A stretch of DNA of 64,000 bases, from NCBI RefSeq assembly GCF_031180975.1, contig NZ_JAPSLI010000003.1:50424-114423 (forward strand), written 5' to 3'. The notes beneath the pieces are model-generated. The model saw only the letters and a list, made by a program, of their open reading frames with translations, ran no database searches and was not told where the DNA came from. The position numbers were made by a program, and so were the translations under genes. Within the stretch, counting starts at the first letter, position 1; each line of letters starts with the position of its first letter. The DNA is from Microbacterium sp. Its GTDB lineage: Bacteria > Actinomycetota > Actinomycetes > Actinomycetales > Microbacteriaceae. Below are positions 45,035-55,153 of this stretch, piece after piece.

Positions 45035-46701
45035 GAGAGGAACTCTTCGTCCTTTCCGAGGAACTTGAACAAGATGAGGATGGGCGCCAGGCTGACCAGG
45101 ATGAGCAGCGTTCCGATGACGGAGGCCGCTCCGAAGTCTCCGCGCAGGATCTGCCGGAAGATCTCGACGGACATCGTCCCGGTGCTGCTGCCGTACAGGA
45201 TGACCGTGGCGTTGAACTCCCGTACCAGGGTCGCCCAGGTCAGCAGTCCGCCGGAGAGGATCGCCGGGAGGATCATGGGGACCGTGATGCGCAGGAACGT
45301 CCTGCTCGGCGGTACTCCGAGGTTGACGGATGCCTCCTCCGCCTGGCTTCCGGTCTGCCCGAGCATCGCCGCGGAGGAGCGCACCGAGAACGGCAGCCTG
45401 CGCACGACGTAGACGATGACGAGGATCAGGAAGGTGCCGGCGAGGTAGAAGGGCGCGCCACCGAAGGTCACGCTGATGGCGATGGCGAGGACGACGCCGG
45501 CCACGGCGTACGGGACCATCGACAGGAAGTCGATGAACCCGGTGGTGCGGCCCGGGCGACGAACGATGAGGTAGGCGATCAGCGGTCCGACGATGACGCA
45601 GACCGCGGTGGCCGTCGTCGCCAGGAACATGGTGTTGCCGAGGGATTCCCAGAGCCGTGGCGTGTTCTGCCAGCCTTCGAGGCTGAACTCGAGGATGAAC
45701 CTGCTGCCCTGCGTTCTGAGCAGGGAACTCGCGACGACCGTGAAGAGCGGCAGTGCCGTGACGAGCAGGATGCCGTACACCGCGACGTTGACCAGGAGGC
45801 GGTGGGCGCGTGTGCTTTGGCGAACTCCCAGGGGGATGTTGCAGGAGTTGCCGTAGGAGTGGCGGCGGGCGTAGAAGCGCTGGAAAGTGAGCGCACCGAT
45901 CGTGAACAGGAGCAGGACGACCGAGAGGGCGCTGGCCACCTGGTAGTCGCTGCCGGTCTCGCTGACGAACTCGGAGTAGATCAGCCGTGGCAGGACGCGC
46001 AGGTTCTGTCCGATGATCGCCGGTGTGCCGAAGTCCGTGAACGCCGTCACCGCGGCGAGCAGTGCCCCCGTCGAGATGGCAGGGCGCATCAGTGGGAGCG
46101 TGGTGCTCCAGAACACCTTCGCATGCGACGAGCCCAGGTTGATCGCGGCATCCTCGATGCTCTGGTCGATCGTCTTGAAGCCGGAGCTGACCATCAGGTA
46201 CACGAGCGGCGTGGATTGCAGTCCGAGCACGAGAATGGTGCCCGCCCAGCCGTAGATGCTTGGGAGCGTCATGCCCCATCCGGCGAACCATTCCGTGACG
46301 AAACCGCTGCGCCCGAAGAGAAGGATCCAGGAGTAGGCGCCGATGAACGGCGGCGACACGAACGTGAGCACGATCAGGGCCCGCACGAACAGTTTGCCCC
46401 GGATCCGGTAGCGGCTGATCAGGTAGGCGAGGGTCGTGCCGAGCATTGTGGCGATCACCGTCGCACAAGCCGTGAGTATCAGACTGTTCAGCAACGCGTC
46501 CCGGTAGTAGGCCTTCGTCACGAGATCGCTGTACGCCTGGAGAATGCGGTTCGGATCGTCTGCGAGCAGGCTCGAGCCGATCAGCCGCACGAGCGGGAAG
46601 ATGAGAAAGAGCAGCAGGAACCCGAGGACGACGATGGAGACGATCGTCCAGAATCCGAGCGGCGCGCGCTGTCGTCGCTCCTTCGCGATCGGCGCGCTCA
46701 C
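45031..46701 (-). CDS. ABC permease, fused two-domain Fbp/iron type
   Basis: A 556-residue permease with two homologous membrane domains of about six helices each, as in FbpB/AfuB-type importers. EAA loops are visible at SIEDAAINLGSSHAKVFW (first half) and QAEEASVNLGVPPSRTFL (second half). GTG start at 46701 overlaps the ATPase stop. It works as a single chain forming the full channel. Substrates in this group include Fe(III), thiamine, aminoethylphosphonate and sugar phosphates. Confidence 0.92.
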   Translation of the reverse strand: MSAPIAKERRQRAPLGFWTIVSIVVLGFLLLFLIFPLVRLIGSSLLADDPNRILQAYSDLVTKAYYRDALLNSLILTACATVIATMLGTTLAYLISRYRIRGKLFVRALIVLTFVSPPFIGAYSWILLFGRSGFVTEWFAGWGMTLPSIYGWAGTILVLGLQSTPLVYLMVSSGFKTIDQSIEDAAINLGSSHAKVFWSTTLPLMRPAISTGALLAAVTAFTDFGTPAIIGQNLRVLPRLIYSEFVSETGSDYQVASALSVVLLLFTIGALTFQRFYARRHSYGNSCNIPLGVRQSTRAHRLLVNVAVYGILLVTALPLFTVVASSLLRTQGSRFILEFSLEGWQNTPRLWESLGNTMFLATTATAVCVIVGPLIAYLIVRRPGRTTGFIDFLSMVPYAVAGVVLAIAISVTFGGAPFYLAGTFLILVIVYVVRRLPFSVRSSAAMLGQTGSQAEEASVNLGVPPSRTFLRITVPMILPAILSGGLLTWATLVREFNATVILYGSSTGTMSVEIFRQILRGDFGAASVIGTLLILVSLAPILILFKFLGKDEEFLS

Positions 46702-47774
46702 AGCTCCGCGTCCACGTCATCGTGTGCGAAGCTCATGATCGCATCCGGACCGACCGCCAGGCCCACGCTCGAGCCGACCTCGGGAACGGCGCCACCCTCG
46801 CCGATGTCCACCTGGACGCGCTGTCCGAGCCCGCAATCGACCTCGCATCGAGTGAGCGTGCCGAGATAGATGGTCTCGGCGACGCTCCCCGAGAAGACCG
46901 CATCAACGGATCCGTGGCCGACCAGCCGGACGTTGTGCGGACGGAAGCCGATCTCGACCTTTCCGGACGCGGCCTCGAGTCCTGCGACGGGGATCCGCGA
47001 ACCGTTCTCGAGGATCGCTTCTGACCCGGCGGCCTTGGCGACGAAGAAGTTGCCTTCACCGACGAACTTCGCGACTGCGACGGTGGCGGGTGCACGGAAG
47101 ATCTCGTGAGGGGTGCCCACCTGCAGCAGATCGCCCCGGCTCATGACGCCGATGCGATCCGATAGGGACAGCGCCTCGTCTTGGTCGTGCGTCACGTATA
47201 TCGTGGTGATGCCGAGTTCCTGCTGCAGCCGGCGGATGTCGAGACGCAGCCGGTTGCGCAGCTTGGCGTCCAGATTCGCGAGCGGTTCGTCCATGAGGAG
47301 CACGCGCGGCCTGGTCGCGATGGCGCGCGCGATCACGACGCGCTGCTGCTGCCCGCCTGACATGCTGCGGGGGAGCCGGTCCTCATATCCTTCGAGATCG
47401 ACCATGTGCAGGGTCTCCCGTACCCTGGCTCGGGCCTCGTCGCCGTGCAGCCCGCGGGATTTCAGCCCGTAGGCGACGTTCTGCGCGACCGTGAGGTGCG
47501 GAAAGATCGCGTAGTTCTGGAAGACCATGGCCGTGTCCCGCTGGTGCGGGGGAAAGTGATCGACGGCCTGGCCACCGATGCGGATGGATCCGGCGGTCTG
47601 CCGGATGAAGCCGGCGAGCGTCCTCAGCAGAGTCGTCTTGCCGCATCCGCTGGGACCGAGCAGGGTGAAGAACTCGCCGTCCCCCACCTCGAGGTTCGCG
47701 GCGTTGACGGCGCGGTGATCGTTGCCGAACATCACTGTGACGTCGGAGATGCTGATAGTCGCCGAGGCGGACAT
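46698..47774 (-). CDS. ABC transporter ATPase, FbpC/PotA type
   Basis: A 358-residue ATPase: Walker A GPSGCGKTT, Q-loop QNYAIFP, signature MSGGQQQRV, Walker B LLMDEPLANLD, H-loop VTHDQDEAL, followed by a C-terminal TOBE domain (from about residue 270: GFRPHNVRLV and TRCEVDCGLGQRV). AAAGG lies 8 bp before the ATG. Middle gene of the importer operon. The family also includes putrescine, sulfate and sugar importers, so the substrate cannot be read from this subunit. Confidence 0.93.
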   Translation of the reverse strand: MSASATISISDVTVMFGNDHRAVNAANLEVGDGEFFTLLGPSGCGKTTLLRTLAGFIRQTAGSIRIGGQAVDHFPPHQRDTAMVFQNYAIFPHLTVAQNVAYGLKSRGLHGDEARARVRETLHMVDLEGYEDRLPRSMSGGQQQRVVIARAIATRPRVLLMDEPLANLDAKLRNRLRLDIRRLQQELGITTIYVTHDQDEALSLSDRIGVMSRGDLLQVGTPHEIFRAPATVAVAKFVGEGNFFVAKAAGSEAILENGSRIPVAGLEAASGKVEIGFRPHNVRLVGHGSVDAVFSGSVAETIYLGTLTRCEVDCGLGQRVQVDIGEGGAVPEVGSSVGLAVGPDAIMSFAHDDVDAEL

Positions 47775-47829
47775 GTCAAACCTTTCGTAGTGCGCGCAAC
47801 GATGCGCGGCGTGACGCGAGCCGTGACGA

Positions 47830-47875
47830 GGATCCGGGCGGCGGATGCGGCGATGCCCCTCAGCCGCCCGGATCC
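47830..47875. terminator. Strong stem-loop between binding protein and ATPase genes
   Basis: GGATCCGGGCGGC pairs perfectly with GCCGCCCGGATCC (13 bp) around a 20-nt loop. Located right after the binding-protein stop (reading the minus strand). No U-run. Same position as the hairpin at 30941-30969 in the other importer, so likely an mRNA-stabilising or attenuating element. Confidence 0.7.
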
Positions 47876-47881
47876 GGGCGT

Positions 47882-48898
47882 TCACAGCGAGGTGATGATC
47901 TCCTGCCAGCGCTCGACCCACTCGTCGTGCTTGGCCGTCGCGTCGCCGTCCTGTTCGATGACCTCCACGTCGGAGAGGGCGGGAACCCCACTCGCATCCA
48001 GCCCGTCGATGACCGGACGCGCGCCGGGCTGTGTCTCGGTCATCAGGGTCTGAGCGTCCTCGGAGACCAGCCATTCGATGAAGGTCTCGGCGTTGTCGGG
48101 GTTCGGGCCGTCTTTGATCTTCAGCAGCGCCTGTTTGGTGATGCCGGCGCCATCCGAGGGGTTGACGAATTCCACGTTGTCCGTTTCGAGGTACGCCAGG
48201 AAGCCCTCGTTGGCGATCCCGATGGCCGCTTCGCCTCCGGTGACGGCCTGGAACGGCGCGAAGGTGCCCTCCACCACGACGATGTTCTTCGCGATGTCCT
48301 CGACGAGGTCCCAGCCGCCGACGGTGACCCAGTCGGACATCGCGGAGTAGCCGCTGCCGGACGACGTCGGGTTCGCGAGGTAGATCTTGCCCTGCCACTG
48401 GGGGTCCGCGAGGTCCGCCCAGGACTGTGGAGCGTCGTCTTCATCGACCAGATCGGTGTTGTAGACGAACGCGTTCAGGAAGCCGTTGAAGGGCACGCCA
48501 TAGCCGGATTCCAGCCGGAACTCCTCCAGGATGCCGTCTTGGAATCTTCCGGGCAGCTTCTCGAACAGCTCGGGGTTGGTGAGGCCAGGGTCTCCGCCCG
48601 CCCAGTAGACATCCCCCTGCGGCTTGCCCGCCTCGGACTGTACGCGGCTGAGCAGCTCGCCCGTGTTGCCGGTGATCAGGTCCACTTTGATGTCGGGATG
48701 CTCCTCGTTGAACGCCGCGATGTATGCGTCTGCGTTGGCATCGCCGGAGTACACGACCAGTGCGCCCTCGCCGGGTGAGCCACTGACCGGCTCGGAAGAG
48801 GATGCGCATCCGGAGATCGCAGCGATCGACACCAGACCGGCGATCGCGGCGCCGCGACGCAGAACGGTCCTGGATGTGGAGCGGATAGTTTGCTTCAT
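47882..48898 (-). CDS. ABC substrate-binding lipoprotein, Fbp/AfuA type
   Basis: A 338-residue binding protein with lipobox ISGC (C31). The start of the mature fold is ALVVYSGDANADAYIAAFNE, followed by NTGELLSRVQSEAGKPQGDV and a DGLASGVPALSDVEV-like C-terminal region. This is the FbpA/AfuA/PhnS-type fold; ligands include iron, thiamine, phosphonates and hexose phosphates. The Tyr pair that binds iron in FbpA is not obvious, so an organic or phosphorylated ligand is more likely. First gene of the operon. Confidence 0.87.
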   Translation of the reverse strand: MKQTIRSTSRTVLRRGAAIAGLVSIAAISGCASSSEPVSGSPGEGALVVYSGDANADAYIAAFNEEHPDIKVDLITGNTGELLSRVQSEAGKPQGDVYWAGGDPGLTNPELFEKLPGRFQDGILEEFRLESGYGVPFNGFLNAFVYNTDLVDEDDAPQSWADLADPQWQGKIYLANPTSSGSGYSAMSDWVTVGGWDLVEDIAKNIVVVEGTFAPFQAVTGGEAAIGIANEGFLAYLETDNVEFVNPSDGAGITKQALLKIKDGPNPDNAETFIEWLVSEDAQTLMTETQPGARPVIDGLDASGVPALSDVEVIEQDGDATAKHDEWVERWQEIITSL

Positions 48899-49086
48899 TG
48901 CATTTCTCTCTCTACTCGGGTTCGCGCGAGTCTCGGGGTGTCGGTGATGCATTGCCGCTGTGTCGGGCGAACCTCGAGGCGCTGGACTCACCTTAGAAGT
49001 GAGCATGAAGCGGCCATCGGCGGTATGCACCTGCCGCTCCTGCCGTGCTGTGCAGAATGCCCTTGAGCCGGGGGCGGCGGGACGCT

Positions 49087-49100
49087 GCTTATCCACAGCC
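49087..49100 (+). repeat. Right 14-bp direct repeat flanking the accessory cluster (contains DnaA-box consensus)
   Basis: GCTTATCCACAGCC, identical to and in the same orientation as 22350-22363, 39 bp before the prepilin peptidase start. The TTATCCACA core is the DnaA-box consensus. Confidence 0.7.
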
Positions 49101-49138
49101 CCGCCACGCCCACCGCCGGCATCCTCTAACCTGCCTGC

Positions 49139-49618
49139 ATGCCTGCGCTCAGCCCGCACGACGTCGCGGTGATCGTCGTGCACGCCGCGCTCGCCGCGGT
49201 CGGCGGATGGCTGGTCGTGATCGACGCCCGCGAGCACCGGCTGCCGAACCGGATCGTGCTGCCCGCACTGGGCGCGCTGGTGACGCTGGCGATCGTCGAC
49301 GGGCTGGCCACCGGCGACACGGGACGGATGCTGCGCGCCCTCACCGGGGGTCTCGCCCTCGGGGTGTTCTACGCGGTGATGCACCTGGCGTCCCGGCAGG
49401 GGTTGGGCGGCGGCGACGTGAAGCTCGCCGCGGCGCTCGGCGTGCTGCTGGCGTGGCACGGCTGGACGACGCTGCTCCTCGGCGCGGCCGGGGCGTTCCT
49501 GCTCGGCGCGCTGTTCGCCCTGATGCTCATGGCGCTGCGCCGCGCCGACCGGCGCACCCGCATCGCCTTCGGTCCGTGGATGATCCTCGGCGCGGCGCTC
49601 GCGATCACGGCATCCTGA
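49139..49618 (+). CDS. Prepilin leader peptidase (A24 family), short form
   Basis: A 159-residue membrane aspartyl peptidase with 5-6 helices. The two catalytic Asp motifs are IDAREHRLPNR (about residue 28) and GGGDVKLA (about 94). The N-terminal methyltransferase domain of full-length PilD is missing, as in TadV/CpaA-type enzymes. It would process prepilin-like signal peptides. No pilus genes are near; the ATG at 49139 has no strong ribosome site. Confidence 0.85.
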   Translation: MPALSPHDVAVIVVHAALAAVGGWLVVIDAREHRLPNRIVLPALGALVTLAIVDGLATGDTGRMLRALTGGLALGVFYAVMHLASRQGLGGGDVKLAAALGVLLAWHGWTTLLLGAAGAFLLGALFALMLMALRRADRRTRIAFGPWMILGAALAITAS

Positions 49619-49671
49619 CCGATCCGGCGCGCACCGGCGCCGATGCCTGCGGCGGCGGCTAGGGTGAGGCT

Positions 49672-49887
49672 ATGGCACTCGCACGACTTCACGGCGGCCC
49701 GCTCGACGGGCAGATCCTCCCGCTCGACGACGTCGAGCTCGACTCCCTGACCCTCCCGTACAGCGAGACGCAGCTGACCTATCGCCGCGACGGAGACGCG
49801 ACCCGCACCGGCGACAGCGACGGCCCCACCGAGGTGCCGTTCCGCTTCGTCGAGTCCGGCGACGACATCGTCCCCGGTGACGACTGA
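49672..49887 (+). CDS. Small conserved-type hypothetical protein
   Basis: A 71-residue protein (MALARLHGGPLDGQILPLDD...) rich in Asp/Glu with GGPLDGQ. I do not recognise a characterised family, but this GGPxDGxxxxL start is common in small actinobacterial proteins. It overlaps the CYTH gene by 11 bp, supporting it as a real gene. Confidence 0.6.
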   Translation: MALARLHGGPLDGQILPLDDVELDSLTLPYSETQLTYRRDGDATRTGDSDGPTEVPFRFVESGDDIVPGDD

Positions 49888-50494
49888 GCCGCAGCGGTCG
49901 TTCGAGGTCGAGCGCAAGTTCGACGCGGACGCCGACACGCCCCTGCCGGACTGGGCGCGTCTGCCCGGCGTGACGAGCGTGTCGGCCGGTGAGCTGCGCG
50001 ACCTCGACGCCCGCTACTTCGACACGGCCGACGCCGCACTCGCCCGTCGCGGTGTCGCGCTTCGGCGGCGCACCGGCGGTCCGGATGCGGGCTGGCACGT
50101 CAAAGGGCCACGGCAGGGCGACGGACGCCTCGAGCTCGGGTGGCCGCTCGACGAGGACGGACGGATGCCGGAGGCGGTGGCCACGCTGGTGGCGCAGTGG
50201 ACGGCCGACGAGCTGCAGCCGCTCGCCCGCATCGAGAACACCCGCACCGCCTACCACCTCACCGGACCCGACGGGGTGGTGGCGGAGTTCGTGGACGACC
50301 AGGTGCGCGCCACCGACCTGCGCACCGGCACCCGGCGCCAATGGCGGGAGTGGGAGATGGAGCTCGGTCCCGCCGCGCCATCTGGCGACGACGAGCGCGC
50401 GGCGTTCTTCGACGCCGTGGAGCAGGCGGTGCTGGCCGTCGGCGGTCGCCCGCCGTCCTCCGGGTCGAAGCTCGCCAGGGCGCTCGGGGTCTGA
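49877..50494 (+). CDS. CYTH domain protein (triphosphatase-like)
   Basis: A 205-residue single CYTH domain. The ExExK metal/triphosphate motif is FEVERKF at the N-terminus; further basic strands RYFDTADAALARRGVALRRR and WHVKGPRQGDGRLEL line the tunnel. CYTH enzymes hydrolyse inorganic triphosphate or thiamine triphosphate, or make cAMP; the most likely activity here is triphosphatase. GTG start at 49877 overlaps the previous gene. Confidence 0.88.
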   Translation: MTTEPQRSFEVERKFDADADTPLPDWARLPGVTSVSAGELRDLDARYFDTADAALARRGVALRRRTGGPDAGWHVKGPRQGDGRLELGWPLDEDGRMPEAVATLVAQWTADELQPLARIENTRTAYHLTGPDGVVAEFVDDQVRATDLRTGTRRQWREWEMELGPAAPSGDDERAAFFDAVEQAVLAVGGRPPSSGSKLARALGV

Positions 50495-50579
50495 CCGGCG
50501 GGGGTGCGACGCATGCACAGAGCGACGCGCGATGCGCAACCCCCTGCATCCCACCCACACGTCGTGATTCGGTAGCGAT

Positions 50580-51734
50580 ATGACGGCCGCCATCCTCCGC
50601 TCCCTGCAGACGATCGTTCCCGACACCCCGCTTCACCAGGACGAGGTGCGGGACGTGTTCGCCGCGCAGCCCGGCCTCGGGCGGCTGGCCAAGCGCCTGG
50701 TGACGACCGCGTTCGACGGATCGGGCGTGCGCACCCGGCACACCGTGTTGCGCGAGCTCGACCTGACCGCGGAGCCGGAGGGCACGCACTTCTACGACCG
50801 CGCCACCGGCGAACTCCGCGAGCCCGGCACCCGCCTGCGCAACGACCTGTACGCGGTGGAGGCCGAGCGGCTGTTCGTCGCCGCCGCCCGGCGGGCTCTT
50901 GACACCGATCCGCAGTTCGGCCCCGAGGACGTCACGCACGTCATCACGGTGTCGTGCACCGGCTTCCACGCCCCGGGGCCGGACTACGCGATCGTGCGAG
51001 CGCTCGGGCTCTCCGACGCCGTGCAGCGCTACCACCTGGGGTTCATGGGCTGCTACGCCTCGATGCCGGCGCTGCGGTGCGCCGCGCAGTTCTGCGCGGC
51101 CGATCCCGATGCGGTGGTGCTGGTCGTCAGCGTCGAGCTGTGCACCCTGCACCTGCGCTCCTCCGAGGACCCGGATGCCATCATCGCGTCGTCCCTGTTC
51201 GCCGACGGCGCGGCCGCCGGGATCGTCTCCGCACACCCGGCACAGGGAAGGGGGCTCGCACTGGACCGCTTCCACACCGCGATCGCCCCGCAGGGGGAGA
51301 AGGACATGGCCTGGACCATCGGCGACACCGGGTTCGAGATGGTGCTGTCCACGGCGGTGCCGCAGATCATCGGCGACAGCATCCACGAGGCGCTGCGTCC
51401 TCTGTTCGCGGCGGAGGCCGACCTCGGTGCGGCGTTCGACGATGAGCGGATCGGCGACGTCGTGCAGCACTGGGCGATCCACCCCGGCGGGCGCAGCATC
51501 CTCGATCATGTGCAGAGCGGCCTCGCCCTCGCCGACGAGCAGCTGACGCCGGCCCGCGACGTGCTGCGCGACTACGGGAACATGTCCAGCGCGACCGTGC
51601 TGTTCGTCCTGCGCGCGCTGCTCGACGACGACCGGGTGCTTGAGGGCGAGCGGGTCTCGGCGATGGCGTTCGGGCCGGGCCTCACCGCCGAGAGCGCGCT
51701 GCTCACGGTCACCGGTCCGGCGGGCGATGCCTGA
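50580..51734 (+). CDS. Type III polyketide synthase
   Basis: A 384-residue chalcone-synthase-like enzyme. The Cys-His-Asn triad is C158 (GFMGCYASM), H301 (AIHPGGRS) and N334 (YGNMSSAT); CTGFHAPGPDY is the family's conserved N-terminal-core loop. Type III synthases condense acyl-CoA with malonyl-CoA; together with the downstream methyltransferase and hydroxylase the likely product is an alkylresorcinol or alkylpyrone. The stop overlaps the methyltransferase start. Confidence 0.92.
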   Translation: MTAAILRSLQTIVPDTPLHQDEVRDVFAAQPGLGRLAKRLVTTAFDGSGVRTRHTVLRELDLTAEPEGTHFYDRATGELREPGTRLRNDLYAVEAERLFVAAARRALDTDPQFGPEDVTHVITVSCTGFHAPGPDYAIVRALGLSDAVQRYHLGFMGCYASMPALRCAAQFCAADPDAVVLVVSVELCTLHLRSSEDPDAIIASSLFADGAAAGIVSAHPAQGRGLALDRFHTAIAPQGEKDMAWTIGDTGFEMVLSTAVPQIIGDSIHEALRPLFAAEADLGAAFDDERIGDVVQHWAIHPGGRSILDHVQSGLALADEQLTPARDVLRDYGNMSSATVLFVLRALLDDDRVLEGERVSAMAFGPGLTAESALLTVTGPAGDA

Positions 51735-52446
51735 CCTGTCGGTGCGGGCGTCCGCGGCGCGCGAGCTCATGGACGATCCGGCCGCGGACCTCCGCATGCT
51801 GCAGCGCACCTACCAGCGCTTCGCGCTGGTCAACGCCGTCGTCTCGCGGTGGCGGACGCTGTACCGCCGCGAGATCCGCCCGCGCGCGCAGCGACGTCCG
51901 GTGCGCATCCTCGACATCGGCGCCGGCGGCGGCGACATCTCCCGGGCCCTCTCCGCACGGCTGCGCCGCGACGGCATCCCGGGAGAGGTGACCGCCGTCG
52001 ACCTCGATGCGCGGGCCATCGCGTGGGCGCGGGCGCAGGATGCCGGCTCCGGCGTGCGATACCGCTGCGCGCCGGCGGGAGAGCTGGCCGACGAGGGCGA
52101 GCGTTTCGACGTGGTGCTGTCGAACCACGTGCTGCACCACCTCGCCCCCGAGGAGCTGTCCGGCGTGCTCGCCGACTCCCGGCGGCTGGTGGCACCGGGA
52201 GGGGTGGTGTGTCATCACGACATCGCCCGCAGCCGCACCGCGTACGTCCTGTTCGCCGTGGCGACCGCACCGCTGGCGCCCACCCTCTTCGCCGGATCGT
52301 TCATCCGCACCGACGGCCTCATCAGCATCCGTCGTTCGTACACCCCGGACGAACTGGCCGCCGTCGTCCCGGAGGGATGGCGGGTGCGCACCGGCATCCC
52401 AGCCCGGCTCGAACTGCGGTGGGAGGAAGCGGATGCCGGACCGTGA
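51727..52446 (+). CDS. SAM-dependent methyltransferase (class I)
   Basis: A 239-residue Rossmann methyltransferase. SAM-binding motif I is ILDIGAGGGDISRAL, motif II is VTAVDLDARAI, and the SNHVLHHL stretch is near motif IV. ATG 51727 overlaps the polyketide synthase stop by 8 bp. Probably methylates a phenolic or carbon position of the polyketide product, in the role that a different methyltransferase (SrsB, ICMT type) plays in Streptomyces griseus srsABC. Confidence 0.87.
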   Translation: MPDLSVRASAARELMDDPAADLRMLQRTYQRFALVNAVVSRWRTLYRREIRPRAQRRPVRILDIGAGGGDISRALSARLRRDGIPGEVTAVDLDARAIAWARAQDAGSGVRYRCAPAGELADEGERFDVVLSNHVLHHLAPEELSGVLADSRRLVAPGGVVCHHDIARSRTAYVLFAVATAPLAPTLFAGSFIRTDGLISIRRSYTPDELAAVVPEGWRVRTGIPARLELRWEEADAGP

Positions 52447-53551
52447 CGTCATCGTCGCCGGCGCCGGTCCGGTCGGCGCGCTGCTCGCCTGCCTGCTGGC
52501 AGCGCAGGGCTTCGACGTGCTGGTCTGCGAACGGCACAGCGGACCTGACGCGCGCAGCAGAGCGATCGGCATCCATCCTCCCGGCCTCGCCGCCCTCGAC
52601 GCCGCCGGTGTCGGCGACGCAGTCCGCCGCGAAGGGCTGACCCTCGACGGGGGAGAGGTGCAATCCCGAGGCCGGACGCTCGCTCGCGTGGACTTCGGTC
52701 GGCAGCGCCCGGTGCTGACACTGGCGCAGCACCGCACCCAGGCGCTGCTGGCCGGGCGCCTGGCGGAGTCCGGGGCGACCGTGCTGCGAGGTGCGGAAGT
52801 CACCGGGTTCGAGGACCGCGGCGACCGCGTCGGTGTGCTCATCGCCCGGCACGGGACGGAGCACGACATCACCGCCGCGCTCCTCGTCGCGGCCGACGGG
52901 GTGCGCAGCCGCCTGCGCCATGCGGCGGGGATCGGGTGGCGCAGCCGTCGCGGCCGTGCGCGTTACGCCATGGCCGACCTCCCGGGCCGGGGAGACGACG
53001 CGATCGCGCGGGTGCACTGCGAACCCGCCGGACTCGTGGAGTCGTTCCCGCTTCCCGGCGGAGCCCGGCGGTGGGTCGTGCGGGAGCGCGCCGGCGCGCC
53101 GCTGCGGTCGGCCGCCGCCTTCCAGGCGGAGATCCTCGCACGTCTCGGCGCGGCGCCCGCGATGCCGAGCAACGCCCGCCCCTCGCGGTTCGGTGTCAGC
53201 CAGCACACCGCCGCGCGGATGGTGCAGGGCCGCCTGGTGCTGATCGGGGATGCCGCGCACGAGACCAGCCCGATCGGAGGCCAGGGCATGAACCTCGGGT
53301 GGGTCGACGCGCTGCGACTCGCGGAGGCGCTGGGGACTCAGACGTTGCACCGGCCCGGCGCGCTGCAGCGCTTTCAGGGCGAACGGCTCGCGGCGGCGCG
53401 GGTGGCGCAGCGGCGGGCGGCCTTCTACATGAGTATGGGAGCGCCGGCGACGGGCGCGGCTCTCTCCGGCCGCGACGCGCTGATCCGCCTCCTGGGGTCG
53501 CCGGTGCTGCGCGGCAGGAGTGCGGACCTGGTCACGATGCGAGGGCTGTGA
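52433..53551 (+). CDS. FAD-dependent hydroxylase
   Basis: A 372-residue aromatic hydroxylase-type flavoprotein: VIVAGAGPVGALLACLLA at the N-terminus, the DG motif VAADGVRSRLRH, and GDAAHETSPIGGQGMNLG. The start at 52433 (GGGAGGAAGCGG upstream) overlaps the methyltransferase by 14 bp. Third gene of the operon; by analogy with SrsC it would hydroxylate the resorcinol ring to a hydroquinone that oxidises to a quinone. Confidence 0.9.
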   Translation: MPDRDVIVAGAGPVGALLACLLAAQGFDVLVCERHSGPDARSRAIGIHPPGLAALDAAGVGDAVRREGLTLDGGEVQSRGRTLARVDFGRQRPVLTLAQHRTQALLAGRLAESGATVLRGAEVTGFEDRGDRVGVLIARHGTEHDITAALLVAADGVRSRLRHAAGIGWRSRRGRARYAMADLPGRGDDAIARVHCEPAGLVESFPLPGGARRWVVRERAGAPLRSAAAFQAEILARLGAAPAMPSNARPSRFGVSQHTAARMVQGRLVLIGDAAHETSPIGGQGMNLGWVDALRLAEALGTQTLHRPGALQRFQGERLAAARVAQRRAAFYMSMGAPATGAALSGRDALIRLLGSPVLRGRSADLVTMRGL

Positions 53552-53557
53552 CGAGGA

Positions 53558-53592
53558 AGGCCCCCGGAACGGTCATCGCGTTCCGGGGGCCT
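53558..53592. terminator. Bidirectional terminator between polyketide operon and lpd
   Basis: AGGCCCCCGGAACG pairs perfectly with CGTTCCGGGGGCCT (14 bp) around a 7-nt loop, 6 bp after the hydroxylase stop. It lies between convergent operons, so it can end both. No long U-run, as usual for high-GC terminators. Confidence 0.85.
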
Positions 53593-53631
53593 GTGGTCTG
53601 GTCCCGGGTCAGGGACCCAGGAGCCTACGTG

Positions 53632-55029
<1,398 letters not shown>

Positions 55030-55153
55030 GGCTCCAGCCTATCCCTCCGCAACCTGCGCGAGCGGGACGTGACGACCCACCGGGGTCGCCGTTGTCCCCC
55101 TCCCGCCGGGCCCTGGGCATCCGATAGGCTGGAAGGCCGGAGGAGGGATACCC

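Noticed and set aside
49027..49036. A third copy of the TGCAAGGTGCAC motif upstream of the Fbp-type operon (TGCACCTGCC)
   Set aside because: Only one half-site matches; the second TGCA and the spacing are lost.
22350..49100. DnaA-box words as a replication origin
   Set aside because: Single isolated boxes 27 kb apart, with no dnaA, dnaN or AT-rich unwinding region.
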